A stretch of 20,871 nt of DNA, taken from Dehalococcoidia bacterium. Lineage in GTDB: Bacteria; Chloroflexota; Dehalococcoidia; Dehalococcoidales; Fen-1064. The position numbers and the translations under genes were made by a program. Each line of letters starts with the position of its first letter. The stretch's first letter is position 1. The notes beneath the pieces were generated by a model that made no database searches, was not told the origin of the DNA, and worked only from the letters and a program-made list of their open reading frames with translations. This document shows positions 7,655 through 14,798 of this stretch, in pieces. The stretch spans positions 15,384 through 36,254 of the forward strand of contig DUES01000157.1 in NCBI GenBank assembly GCA_011192055.1. Reading direction: 5' to 3'.

Positions 7655-8752
7655 TTATTTATCCTCTGTCTTTGCATCCCCGGTATTCGCGACGATGAAT
7701 TCCTCCACCATACGGTGGGCTTCGTCGTCAGAGTATTGAACAGGAGGTGACTTCATGAAATAGGCTGCCGGTCCCACCAGCGTACCTTTCAGCCCGCGGT
7801 CCAGACCGATCTTGCAGCACCTGAGAGCGTCAATGACTACCCCCGCCGAGTTCGGGCTGTCCCACACCTCAAGTTTCAGTTCGGCGGTCAGCGGTACACC
7901 ACCAAAGGTCTGACCTTCCATCTTGATGTGGCAATACTTCCGGTCCAGGAGCCACGGAACATAATCACTCGGACCGACATGGATGTTATCTTCACCAATA
8001 TCATAATCAAGCTGAGAGGTAACTGAATTGGTCTTGGATATCTTCTTCGACTCCAGGCGGTCCCTCTCCAGCATGTTATAAAAATCAGTGTTGCCGCCGA
8101 AATTCAGCTGATACGTCCGCTCCAGCTTGACGCCGCGTTCACGAAACAGTCTCGTCAGTACCCGGTGGACAATAGTCGCGCCAACCTGGGACTTGATATC
8201 GTCACCAATAACCGGCAGACCCTTGCTCTCAAAACGCTGCTGCCAGTACTTCTCCCGGCCGATAAACACCGGGATGCAGTTGACCAGTGCACATCCTGCT
8301 TCCAGTACCTGCTCCACGTACCACTTGGTTGCTTCCTCGCTACCGACAGGCAGATAGTTGATAACAACGTCTGTCTTGGTATCCTTGAGAAGCTTTACAA
8401 TATCCACGGTAGAACCCGGCGCTTTCTCGATTATCTTTGACAGGTATTGCCCCAGCCCGTCATGCGTCATACCCCGCTGGACTTTCACCTTGGTAGCAGG
8501 CACATCGCAGAACTTGAAGGTATTATTTGGCTTGGTATAGATTGCTTCCGCCAGGTCTTTACCAACCTTGTTTTTGTCTATATCAAGGGCGGCAACAAAA
8601 TTTATGTCGCGAATATGGTAACCTCCGAGATTAACGTGCATAAGTCCCGGTACGAATGCGTCGTCCTTTGCATCACGGTAGTGGTAGACCCCTTGTACCA
8701 GTGATGATGCACAGTTGCCCACACCAATAATTGCTACGTTTATCTTACCCAA
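7655..8752 (-). CDS. ino1: myo-Inositol-1-phosphate synthase (inositol-3-phosphate synthase)
   Basis: Converts glucose 6-phosphate to 1L-myo-inositol 1-phosphate with a bound NAD, the only de novo entry to inositol. The 365-residue protein is of the short prokaryotic (actinobacterial/archaeal) type. It has the NAD-binding [14 protein letters not shown] (8-21), [57 protein letters not shown], and [14 protein letters not shown] with the conserved lysines of the active site; [11 protein letters not shown] and [15 protein letters not shown] follow. The start is TTG at 8752, supported by a strong AGGAGG ten bases upstream and by the family N-terminus beginning at this point. It is first in a minus-strand operon, followed after 54 bases by the glycosyltransferase. 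The leader upstream is long (about 400 bases to the DUF5679 gene). Confidence 0.95.
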   Translation of the reverse strand: MGKINVAIIGVGNCASSLVQGVYHYRDAKDDAFVPGLMHVNLGGYHIRDINFVAALDIDKNKVGKDLAEAIYTKPNNTFKFCDVPATKVKVQRGMTHDGLGQYLSKIIEKAPGSTVDIVKLLKDTKTDVVINYLPVGSEEATKWYVEQVLEAGCALVNCIPVFIGREKYWQQRFESKGLPVIGDDIKSQVGATIVHRVLTRLFRERGVKLERTYQLNFGGNTDFYNMLERDRLESKKISKTNSVTSQLDYDIGEDNIHVGPSDYVPWLLDRKYCHIKMEGQTFGGVPLTAELKLEVWDSPNSAGVVIDALRCCKIGLDRGLKGTLVGPAAYFMKSPPVQYSDDEAHRMVEEFIVANTGDAKTEDK

Positions 8753-9010
8753 TGTCCGAACTCCTCCTGTATCATCGAGTTGTTATTCCGACCCAGGAAC
8801 CTGCAGGAATCGGTCAACCTCACAAACCTTTACAACCACACCGAAGTGAATTTCCACCCCGGTTACCAGGGAAACTCCAGAATAGCCGCAACCAGATACC
8901 GCATACTTCCGTGCGTCAAGACTGTTTTCCTTTAATAGATACTTCAGTCTCTTCACTCCGGCAGGTATCCTACTCTCAACCAACCTGGTGGACATCCCGG
9001 GTTACTATCG

Positions 9011-9038
9011 AGGATATTTTTCCAGTTAATTTTGTTAA
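9011..9038 (-). promoter_or_regulatory. Candidate sigma70-type promoter for the ino1 operon
   Basis: On the minus strand TTAACA (9038-9033) and TATCCT (9016-9011) are separated by 16 bases: 5 of 6 and 4 of 6 matches to the consensus, in an AT-rich patch. It points toward ino1, about 260 bases away. Such matches arise by chance, so this is a candidate only. Confidence 0.3.
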
Positions 9039-9142
9039 TTATGGTCTCAGCCCGGTCTCGGGGGGTTTCGTCCTGCTGGCAATTATCGCCAAACCCTGAA
9101 TAGTCCAGCCAGCAATATATTACTACTTTTTACGGCGTACTG

Positions 9143-9159
9143 CCCGGATGCCCTCCGGG
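9143..9159 (-). terminator. Stem-loop directly after the DUF5679 gene
   Basis: Beginning two bases past the TAG stop (minus strand), CCCGGA and TCCGGG form a perfect 6-bp GC-rich stem with a 5-base loop. There is no U-tract, so it may be an inefficient terminator or a processing/stability hairpin between the small gene and ino1. Confidence 0.35.
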
Positions 9160-9160
9160 A

Positions 9161-9301
9161 CTATCCCTTCCCGATTCGGAAGACCTTGGTTCCGCAGGAA
9201 GGACAAACACCCTTAGTGGCAGGCCTGCCATTCTTCAGGGTAACCTTCTCTGCATTCTTAATTTCCACTTTTTTTCTGCATTTAAAACAATACGCCTCCA
9301 A
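9161..9301 (-). CDS. Small DUF5679 zinc-ribbon protein (46 aa)
   Basis: A short gene found by reading the minus strand: TTG start at 9301, TAG stop at 9163-9161, 46 residues. The protein has two Cys pairs, CFKC (5-8) and CPSC (33-36), separated by a basic linker with VTLKNGRPATKGVC, which I recognise as the DUF5679 zinc-ribbon pattern; it ends GTKVFRIGKG. The paired Cys should bind one zinc, but the function is unknown; related small ribbons occur near translation and DNA-handling genes. The start is well supported: AGGAGG lies eight bases before the TTG. A promoter-like TTGACA with repeats lies upstream (9340-9378). It sits between truB and ino1, all on the minus strand, and could be transcribed alone or with either. 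Confidence 0.85.
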   Translation of the reverse strand: MEAYCFKCRKKVEIKNAEKVTLKNGRPATKGVCPSCGTKVFRIGKG

Positions 9302-9339
9302 CCCCCGGACCTCCTTTCTTCTTTTTTAGTCTGATGACC

Positions 9340-9366
9340 AACACATCAAGGTTTAACACATCAAGG
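9340..9366 (-). repeat. Two 12-bp direct repeats overlapping the DUF5679 promoter
   Basis: Minus-strand CCTTGATGTGTT occurs at 9366-9355 and again at 9351-9340, exact copies separated by three bases (15-bp period). The copies flank and overlap the presumed -10 element, as expected for an operator. The lower copy can also pair with downstream sequence (TGATG/CATCA, 5 bp). No regulator is identified. Confidence 0.6.
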
Positions 9367-9378
9367 CGTAGCTGTCAA
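9350..9378 (-). promoter_or_regulatory. Putative promoter of the DUF5679 gene
   Basis: Minus strand: a perfect -35 TTGACA (9378-9373), a 17-base spacer, then TAAACC (9355-9350), which matches only 3 of 6 of the -10 consensus. It lies about 50 bases upstream of the TTG start at 9301. A weak -10 with overlapping direct repeats is typical of a regulated promoter, but this is inference. Confidence 0.45.
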
Positions 9379-9431
9379 GCCCCGCCACAGAATAATCAGG
9401 CTCAGTTGCAGGGTAGGAAACCTGCCCCATA

Positions 9432-10343
9432 CTACTGAAAGACTTTCACAGGATGCCACTGCCGGGTAGCCGGCTCGAATCGCACCAGGCTAAGTAACCG
9501 GCCATCCGAAGTATATATGCGGCACAGGTCTCGCTCCGCCGGTTCGGGTGCCTGTTCCGCATCCCGGTCCGGGGTTTGCTCAAGGTCGACAGGACGTCCG
9601 TTCCTGATTGCCTGTGCCGTTTCATCACTGACAGTTTCCGCTCTCCAGTCCGCGAGCACATGGTCCATGGGGTAGACGAACCGCTGCCAGTACCCTTCAC
9701 GAAAGGCCGTCTCCAGCTCAGTTATAGATACGGCATTTTCTATCTCAAAGGTACCGCACTTCAGCCGGATAAGGTCCTGTACAATCGCCCCGCAGCCCAG
9801 AGCCTGTCCGATATCATGTGCCAGTGAGCGAACATAAGTACCTTTGGAGCAGACTACGTCTACAGTAACTACCGGCGGCCGCCACTTTAATATCTCAAGG
9901 CAATAAATCTCAACCTGGCGCTGCTGACGCTCGATAGTGATTCCGTTTCGTGCCAGTTCATAGAGCGGTTTACCACGGTGTTTCAAGGCACTGTACATCG
10001 GAGGCGTCTGCAATATTTTTCCACGAAAGCTGTTCAGCACTTCCTCCAATTGTGCCCGTGTTATCCCGGATATGTCCGACCTCTTTTCAACCGTACCTGC
10101 AGCGTCATACGTATCGGTAGTAATGCCCAGCCCGATGTCCGCCCGGTATTTCTTGGTGGAATCCATAAGATATTCAGCAACCCGCGTCGCCTGGCCCAGG
10201 CAGACAGGAAGGACACCGGTAGCTGCCGGGTCCAGTGTACCTGCATGCCCGACACGCCGTTCCCCGCTTAAACGTCTGATTATCGCCACAACCCCGAAAG
10301 ATGTCTTCCCCGCGGGTTTGTTTACATTCAGTATGCCGTCCAT
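9432..10343 (-). CDS. truB: tRNA pseudouridine(55) synthase (TruB)
   Basis: TruB isomerises U55 to pseudouridine in the T-loop of elongator tRNAs. From ATG 10343 the protein is 303 residues, normal for the family. The N-terminus MDGILNVNKPAGKTSF is typical. VGHAGTLDPAATGVLPVCLG carries the catalytic Asp (residue 38). KKYRADIGLG, PPMYSALKHRGKPLYELAR and CSKGTYVRSLAHDIG are further conserved blocks, and a short PUA-like C-terminal part follows (YTSDGRLLSLVRFE). An in-frame TTG at 10355 with GGTGA close upstream gives four extra residues. I chose the ATG because it fits family alignments, though it lacks a good Shine-Dalgarno. It is the last gene of the nusA operon, 64 bases after rbfA. Confidence 0.95.
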   Translation of the reverse strand: MDGILNVNKPAGKTSFGVVAIIRRLSGERRVGHAGTLDPAATGVLPVCLGQATRVAEYLMDSTKKYRADIGLGITTDTYDAAGTVEKRSDISGITRAQLEEVLNSFRGKILQTPPMYSALKHRGKPLYELARNGITIERQQRQVEIYCLEILKWRPPVVTVDVVCSKGTYVRSLAHDIGQALGCGAIVQDLIRLKCGTFEIENAVSITELETAFREGYWQRFVYPMDHVLADWRAETVSDETAQAIRNGRPVDLEQTPDRDAEQAPEPAERDLCRIYTSDGRLLSLVRFEPATRQWHPVKVFQ

Positions 10344-10407
10344 AATCAAACGCAATCAGTCACCAGAGAAACATTGTTATACCACTGGTAAAACCCGGAT
10401 AGCGGGT

Positions 10408-10806
10408 CTAGTCTAAAGTTGAAGACTCACTATCAGGGTGTCTTTCCACCGGGACAATATTATCTATGATACGAAGCACCTGGTCTCCCCGTTCAATAGA
10501 CTTATCCCACTGGAAAGTAAGCTCCGGTATCCGTCTCAGCTTCAGATTTGAAGCCATCTCACGACGGAAGAAGCCTGCTGCAGAAGACAGTACACTGAGT
10601 GTCTCCGCTCTGCTCTCATCGTCCTGTTTACCGTCCCCGCCCAGCAGGCAACTGACATATACCTTGGCATGCTTCATATCAGCAGAAGTGTCAACTGCCG
10701 TTATTGATATAAAATTGCCAAGTCGGGGGTCTTTGACCTGGCGTGTGAGCATCTCACTGATTGTCTGGCGGATGAGGCTATTCACCCGCTCGATGTGATA
10801 CCCCAC
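10408..10806 (-). CDS. rbfA: 30S ribosome-binding factor A (RbfA)
   Basis: RbfA binds the 30S subunit during late maturation of the 16S rRNA 5' end. The product has 132 residues, beginning MGYHIERVNSLIRQTISEML and continuing with the KH-type core VKDPRLGNFISITAVDTSADMKHAKVYV and SAAGFFRREMASNLKLRRIPELTFQWDKSIERGDQV, followed by a short acidic/Ser-rich tail. A longer frame open to 10866 would overlap infB, but the start is better placed at GTG 10806: AGGAGG sits five bases upstream and the family N-terminus coincides. It therefore begins ten bases after the infB stop. The order infB-rbfA-truB is the classic arrangement. Confidence 0.93.
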   Translation of the reverse strand: MGYHIERVNSLIRQTISEMLTRQVKDPRLGNFISITAVDTSADMKHAKVYVSCLLGGDGKQDDESRAETLSVLSSAAGFFRREMASNLKLRRIPELTFQWDKSIERGDQVLRIIDNIVPVERHPDSESSTLD

Positions 10807-10816
10807 AGTCTCCTCC

Positions 10817-12661
10817 TCAGCCAGCCACTTCCGTTCTGTATACCTCCAGGATATCGCCAACTTCAAAATCAGTGAAATCCCTGACGCCTATTCCACATTC
10901 GTAACCGCTGACCACTTCCCTGGCGTCATCCTTGAAGCGTCGCAGGCTGCTGACAACGGACTCATGCAGGACCTGTTTATTACGGAGTACCCTGACTGAA
11001 GCCCCGCGAATCACCCGTCCCTCGGTTACATAAGCACCGGCAATCTTTTCATGCCGGCCAAGTGTGAAGATTGCACGTACTTCAACGTGACCTTCAATCA
11101 CTTCAATATACGTGGGCTCCAGCATACCCTTGAGAGCTTTGGCAACATCGTCAATAAGACTGTAAATGACATCGTAATACCGGATACTGACGCCTTCCAG
11201 TTCCGCCAATCGACGCGCTCCGGTCTCGGAACCGGTATTGAATCCTATTATCACGGCTCTGGAAGCAATAGCCAGCATCACGTCACTCTCGGTAACATTG
11301 CCGGTACCGCTGTGAATAACCCTGACTTTTATATCTTCTTCAGCAATCTGTTCCAGAGAGTTTCTTATCGGCTCGATACTGCCCTGAACATCAGCCTTGA
11401 GGACGATATTCAGCTCCTTTACACGGCCCGAACTCAACTGGTCATATACATTGCTCAGGTTTACGGCCTTCGTTGAAGCCTGTTCTCGCTCCCTTTCCGC
11501 TGTGTTCTTGTCTATCAGAGCCTGCGCCTGACGTTCGTCACCCACTACGGTCAGTACATCACCAACCTGCGGAACACCATTCAGACCGAGCAGTTCCGCC
11601 GGTGTGGAAGGACCGGCCCTTTTAATCCGTTTCCCGGCGTCATTGAACATTGCCTTTATTCTTCCCCAGACTTCACCAACAACAACCGTATCTCCCAGCC
11701 TCAGTGTGCCGGAATAGACCAGTACTGTACCCAGCGGGCCCCGGGACTTGTCCATTTCCGCTTCAATAACCACACCCTCCGCCAAACGCGAGGGGTCAGC
11801 CCTCAACTCTTCGATTTCAGCGACAACCATCAGGTTAGCCAGGAGATCGTCAATACCCATCTTCTCCCTGGCCGATATCGGCACACAAACGGTATCACCA
11901 CCCCACTCTTCGATTAGCAGACCGGCATCTGCCAGTTGCTGCTTGACCAGGTCCGGATTTGCTTCCGGCCTGTCAATTTTATTAATGGCCACGACTATCG
12001 GTACGCCGGCAGCACGGGCATGGTCGATAGCTTCCAGTGTCTGGGGCATTACGCCATCATCTGCAGCTACGACCAGTATCGTGATATCGGTAACCTGGGC
12101 ACCACGTGCTCTCATCGCCGTAAATGCTTCGTGACCGGGGGTATCCAGGAATGTTATCTTCTGCCCGTTTATTTCTACCTGGTAAGCGCCAATGTGCTGA
12201 GTGATTCCACCGGCTTCCTGGTCCATGACATTTGTTTGCCGGATGGTGTCAAGGAGCCTGGTCTTGCCATGATTGACATGTCCCATAATAGTAACAACCG
12301 GTGGTCGTAACTTCAGGCCACCTGATTCATCCGTAGTCTGAAGCTGCCGCTTTCGCCGCGCATCTGCGATACGACTTGCTTTGCGGACCCTCAGAGGTTC
12401 TTTGCGCACATCGAAACCGAAATCCGCTGCTATGGTAGCCGCCACTTCAAATTCAAGCACCTGGTTGACGTTGGCCATAACACCACGGCGCATCAACTGC
12501 TTAATGGTATCTACGTGGCTGATTTGTAAAAGCTCCGCCAGTTGTTTCACCGTCAGCATGGACGGTATTTCCACCTGTTGGGCTCTTGATGCCGCTGAAC
12601 CTGTCTTATTTTTTTCCGCTACTGACCGCGAGGCATCAGCCTGCTTTCCTGAGCCTGCCAC
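10817..12661 (-). CDS. infB: Translation initiation factor IF-2
   Basis: IF-2 is the GTPase that places initiator fMet-tRNA on the 30S subunit and promotes subunit joining. At 614 residues it is compact: only a short N-terminal extension (about 1-33) precedes the IF2 N-domain (about 34-85). The GTPase domain has GHVNHGKT (127-134, G1), DTPGHEAF (173-180, G3, His177 catalytic) and NKID (227-230, G4). It is followed by the domain II barrel, domain III and the C-terminal fMet-tRNA-binding domain (with [19 protein letters not shown] and [18 protein letters not shown]). The start is GTG 12661 with GGGGAG seven bases upstream; its G is shared with the TAG stop of rnpM, so the two are probably translationally coupled. 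The stop TGA lies ten bases before rbfA. Confidence 0.97.
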   Translation of the reverse strand: MAGSGKQADASRSVAEKNKTGSAASRAQQVEIPSMLTVKQLAELLQISHVDTIKQLMRRGVMANVNQVLEFEVAATIAADFGFDVRKEPLRVRKASRIADARRKRQLQTTDESGGLKLRPPVVTIMGHVNHGKTRLLDTIRQTNVMDQEAGGITQHIGAYQVEINGQKITFLDTPGHEAFTAMRARGAQVTDITILVVAADDGVMPQTLEAIDHARAAGVPIVVAINKIDRPEANPDLVKQQLADAGLLIEEWGGDTVCVPISAREKMGIDDLLANLMVVAEIEELRADPSRLAEGVVIEAEMDKSRGPLGTVLVYSGTLRLGDTVVVGEVWGRIKAMFNDAGKRIKRAGPSTPAELLGLNGVPQVGDVLTVVGDERQAQALIDKNTAEREREQASTKAVNLSNVYDQLSSGRVKELNIVLKADVQGSIEPIRNSLEQIAEEDIKVRVIHSGTGNVTESDVMLAIASRAVIIGFNTGSETGARRLAELEGVSIRYYDVIYSLIDDVAKALKGMLEPTYIEVIEGHVEVRAIFTLGRHEKIAGAYVTEGRVIRGASVRVLRNKQVLHESVVSSLRRFKDDAREVVSGYECGIGVRDFTDFEVGDILEVYRTEVAG

Positions 12662-12960
12662 TATTGTACTCCCCGCAGGATTAATTTACCCTGCTCTAAA
12701 ATCTCCTCCCGTTTCTCCCTGGAAAGAGACGTTCTTAATACATGTTCGAGTCTACCCTGGCTTAATCCGGAATCCCAGCACTGCGGTGAATTGCACAGGT
12801 AAGCACCACGTCCGGCCTTTTTTCCGCTACTGTCTACTTCTACTTTACCTTCACCAACCCGTACCAGGCGAATCATCTCCCCTTTAGTCTTTACCTGGCG
12901 ACAGGACACACATGTCCGTTTCGGAACATGTTTCGTTTGCTTCTGGTTAGAGTTCATCAT
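12661..12960 (-). CDS. rnpM: YlxR family RNA-binding protein (RnpM)
   Basis: A small basic protein of about 99 residues of the YlxR (DUF448) family, encoded between nusA and infB as in most bacteria. The family binds RNA, and the Bacillus member was shown to interact with RNase P, hence RnpM. Visible motifs are [23 protein letters not shown] (read as RTCVSCR then MIRLVR) and [14 protein letters not shown]. The open frame extends upstream to 13092, but that part overlaps nusA in another frame and has no family similarity. The start is ATG 12960 (or the next ATG at 12957), inside the last codons of nusA; the nusA stop lies at 12949-12947, giving an 11-14 base overlap and implying translational coupling. 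It ends by sharing one base with the infB GTG. Confidence 0.92.
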   Translation of the reverse strand: MMNSNQKQTKHVPKRTCVSCRQVKTKGEMIRLVRVGEGKVEVDSSGKKAGRGAYLCNSPQCWDSGLSQGRLEHVLRTSLSREKREEILEQGKLILRGVQ

Positions 12961-14461
12961 CGCCCGCAGTTGCATCCAGCCGGCGCACCCTCTTTGAACT
13001 CTGACTTTCACTGTCCTGATTTTTATTCCGGCCTGCCTTTTTCTTTTTCTTCTTTCCCTTTGGAGCACGGGGGCCCAGTATATCTTCAGCAAACCTTAAT
13101 TCGGATTTCCCCGCAAATACCGGCGGCTCAAAGAATACGGGCGGCTCAACCTCTTCAACCTCTTCCGGCTCCGGCTCTTCTTCTACTGATTCCTCAACCA
13201 TGTCCGGTATTGGTTGTTCAAGTTCAGCCAGTACCTCTAAAGTTATCTCTTCCTCGGCTGCCGGCTGTTCTTCAACTTCAACCGCTACCTCAGCAACAGG
13301 CTCTTCCTTAACCTCGGGTTCAGGTTCAGGCTCAAGCTCGGCTTCGAGTTCTGCCTCTGCTTCCTTTTCTTCCTTTGCAACCGCAGCCAGTTCAGCTTTC
13401 AGCCGTTCTGACTCAGCCTTTTCTTCTTCATATACAGATACTGGCTTTATGTCAATTTTCCACCCGGCAAGTTTGGCTGATAACCTGGCATTCTGCCCTT
13501 CTCTACCGATTGCCAGTGAAAGTTGCCTGTCCGGTACAACTACCGTAGCCACACCACCCTCGTTGTCCAGTTCCACGGTGACTATCTGGGCCGGACTCAG
13601 GGCACTGGCAATAAAAGCAGCAGTATCCGGACTCCATAACACGACATCAATTTTTTCGCCGCTTAGCTCATTGACGATGTTCTGTATTCTGATTCCACGT
13701 AATCCAACACAGCACCCTACCGGGTCAATACCTTCCTGACGGGCGGCCACGGCTACCTTCGTCCGGTGTCCTGCCTCCCGGGCGATAGACTTGATTTCTA
13801 CCGTCCCGTTAAAGACTTCGGGCACTTCCATCTCGAAAAGGCGTTTAACAAGGTCAGGATGAGAACGAGATACCATTACCCGCGGTCCCTTGGGAGTCCG
13901 CATCACTTCAAGGAGAAGAACCCTGAGTCTCTGGCCTACCCGGTAGCGTTCGTTGGGCATTTGTTCAGCCGGAGGGAGTACCGCTTCCGTCCGTACCAGG
14001 TCTATCAGGACCTGTCTCGGTTCAATACGCTGCACCACACCACTGATAATGTCCCCTTCTTTATCCGCGTATTCCTCAAAAATAGCACTGTGTTCAGCCT
14101 CGTGAAGACGCTGGAGAATAACCTGCTTGGCTGTCTGGGCAGCAATACGCCCGGCATTGTGTGGTGTAGCCTCCACCATCACTACCTCGTCAAGCTGCAC
14201 ATCAGCTTTAATCAAACGAGCTTCTTCCAGTGAAATCTCACGGCGCTTGTCAGAAAGCAGCTCCACGGCGACCTTCTCGGCCCATACCGCCACATTGCCC
14301 GTGTCAGGGTCGATTTTCACTTCGATATTCTGGTTAACGGCGAAGTTGTCCTTACGATATGCCGATGCCAGCGCCTGCTCCACCGCAGCAAGCACCACTT
14401 CCTTGCTCAGGTTCTTCTCTGCAGAGAGCTGAGTTATAGCGAGCAAAAACTCGCTCTTCAT
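12947..14461 (-). CDS. nusA: Transcription termination/antitermination protein NusA
   Basis: NusA binds RNA polymerase and nascent RNA, and promotes pausing, intrinsic termination and rRNA antitermination. In order: N-terminal RNAP-binding domain (1 to about 125), S1 domain (about 135-200, GDIISGVVQRIEPRQVLIDL), KH1 (about 205-275, CVGLRGIRIQNIVNELSGEKIDVV) and KH2 (about 280-345, AIGREGQNARLSAKLAGW). After residue 345 the protein departs from the core: about 100 residues very rich in Glu, Pro, Ala and Val (to about 442), then a Lys-rich block (468-480) and Arg/Ser segment. No E. coli-type acidic repeat domains are evident. The start is ATG 14461, GGAGG eleven bases upstream. It heads the minus-strand operon; rimP, usually just before nusA, is absent here. 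Confidence 0.96.
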   Translation of the reverse strand: MKSEFLLAITQLSAEKNLSKEVVLAAVEQALASAYRKDNFAVNQNIEVKIDPDTGNVAVWAEKVAVELLSDKRREISLEEARLIKADVQLDEVVMVEATPHNAGRIAAQTAKQVILQRLHEAEHSAIFEEYADKEGDIISGVVQRIEPRQVLIDLVRTEAVLPPAEQMPNERYRVGQRLRVLLLEVMRTPKGPRVMVSRSHPDLVKRLFEMEVPEVFNGTVEIKSIAREAGHRTKVAVAARQEGIDPVGCCVGLRGIRIQNIVNELSGEKIDVVLWSPDTAAFIASALSPAQIVTVELDNEGGVATVVVPDRQLSLAIGREGQNARLSAKLAGWKIDIKPVSVYEEEKAESERLKAELAAVAKEEKEAEAELEAELEPEPEPEVKEEPVAEVAVEVEEQPAAEEEITLEVLAELEQPIPDMVEESVEEEPEPEEVEEVEPPVFFEPPVFAGKSELRFAEDILGPRAPKGKKKKKKAGRNKNQDSESQSSKRVRRLDATAGDDEL

Positions 14462-14498
14462 TTCAGATCAGGCCTCCATCCTACAACTTCTCATCAAG

Positions 14499-14524
14499 AA
14501 AAAAAGTGGGACTCAGACCCACTT
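14499..14524 (-). terminator. Intrinsic-terminator hairpin in the nusA leader (putative attenuator)
   Basis: Minus strand: AAGTGGG (14524-14518), a 7-base loop, CCCACTT (14510-14504), and a run of seven Ts (14505-14499) whose first two belong to the stem. This is a textbook intrinsic terminator. It lies between the nusA promoter and the nusA start, and begins only about 10 bases past the expected transcription start. No gene ends upstream on this strand, so it most likely attenuates the nusA operon. On the plus strand it lacks a T-tract. Confidence 0.7.
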
Positions 14525-14537
14525 CACTAGTGTCGAA

Positions 14538-14566
14538 AGTATACCATAAGCAGGTCAAAAATGCAA
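14538..14566 (-). promoter_or_regulatory. Putative promoter of the nusA-rnpM-infB-rbfA-truB operon
   Basis: Minus strand: TTGCAT (14566-14561), a 17-base spacer, then TATACT (14543-14538), with an extended -10 TG directly before it (TGGTATACT). TATACT matches 5 of 6 of the -10 consensus. Expected transcription start is about 14530, giving a leader of roughly 70 nt to nusA. Confidence 0.55.
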
Positions 14567-14677
14567 GAGAACCGACTGTACAGCACCGGTTCCGAGTACC
14601 CGTCTGACGTAGTTCTACAGGACGGCTCAGGCCCGTCTGTCCATACTACTGGTCACCCTGGTCATCCGGGAAGCACC

Positions 14678-14706
14678 TAGAATTCCCGGCGTCCCTGGGA
14701 TATAAT
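14678..14706 (+). promoter_or_regulatory. Putative promoter of the M20/activase operon
   Basis: A perfect -10 TATAAT at 14701-14706 with a weak -35 TAGAAT at 14678-14683, spacing 17. It lies about 90 bases before the GTG start at 14799 and points into the plus-strand operon. The weak -35 suggests it may need an activator or be of modest strength. Confidence 0.45.
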
Positions 14707-14798
14707 GGGAACAGCGGTTCATGCTCCGGTAACTCCCATCCGGTACACTCATTTTACCTTTTTCACGGAGCTATAGCTGTTTTGAAGACGGGGAAAAT

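Larger units (their letters stand above)
8753..9160 (-). other. 408-bp non-coding leader/intergenic region upstream of ino1
   Basis: No convincing gene on either strand. The open frames here (for example 8731-9099 plus and 8783-8995 minus) have no start signal and no recognisable protein. The region holds the ino1 Shine-Dalgarno (AGGAGG, just above 8762), a candidate minus-strand promoter at 9011-9038, and a 7-bp inverted repeat TGCTGGC (9074-9080)/GCCAGCA (9108-9114). If that promoter is used, the ino1 transcript would have a leader of about 250 nt. I could not match it to a known riboswitch. Confidence 0.5.
14462..14798. other. 337-bp divergent intergenic region between nusA and the M20 hydrolase gene
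   Basis: No gene was found. It contains back-to-back promoters: a minus-strand promoter and attenuator-like hairpin toward nusA, and a plus-strand TATAAT promoter toward the M20 gene. The middle part (14581-14677) has only short imperfect inverted repeats, such as GACGG/CCGTC around 14621-14636, and I see no further element in it. Confidence 0.55.

Noticed and set aside
9041..9080. CTGAGA-like motif resembling part of a TPP riboswitch on the minus strand.
   Set aside because: The other required TPP motifs (the GGGG and AACCTGA segments in order) are missing, and a thiamine link to ino1 is not expected.
8731..9099. Plus-strand open frame of 122 codons in the ino1 leader.
   Set aside because: It starts inside ino1 antisense, has no ribosome binding site and no recognisable domain; the region is better read as non-coding.
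9405..9422. Possible truB terminator (GCAGG/CCTGC stem).
   Set aside because: Only five base pairs and no T-tract on the minus strand; too weak to call.
10807..10866. Upstream extension of the rbfA reading frame into infB.
   Set aside because: A strong AGGAGG directs the GTG at 10806, and the conserved RbfA N-terminus begins there.
12961..13092. Upstream extension of the rnpM reading frame.
   Set aside because: It overlaps the coding end of nusA in another frame and the encoded residues do not look like the YlxR family; the start at 12960 (or 12957) fits.
13200..13739. Plus-strand open frame of 179 codons rich in Ser/Ala/Gly.
   Set aside because: It is the antisense of the Glu-rich tail and KH domains of nusA; its low-complexity Ser content is the complement of GAA/GAG codons. 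No Shine-Dalgarno and no family similarity.
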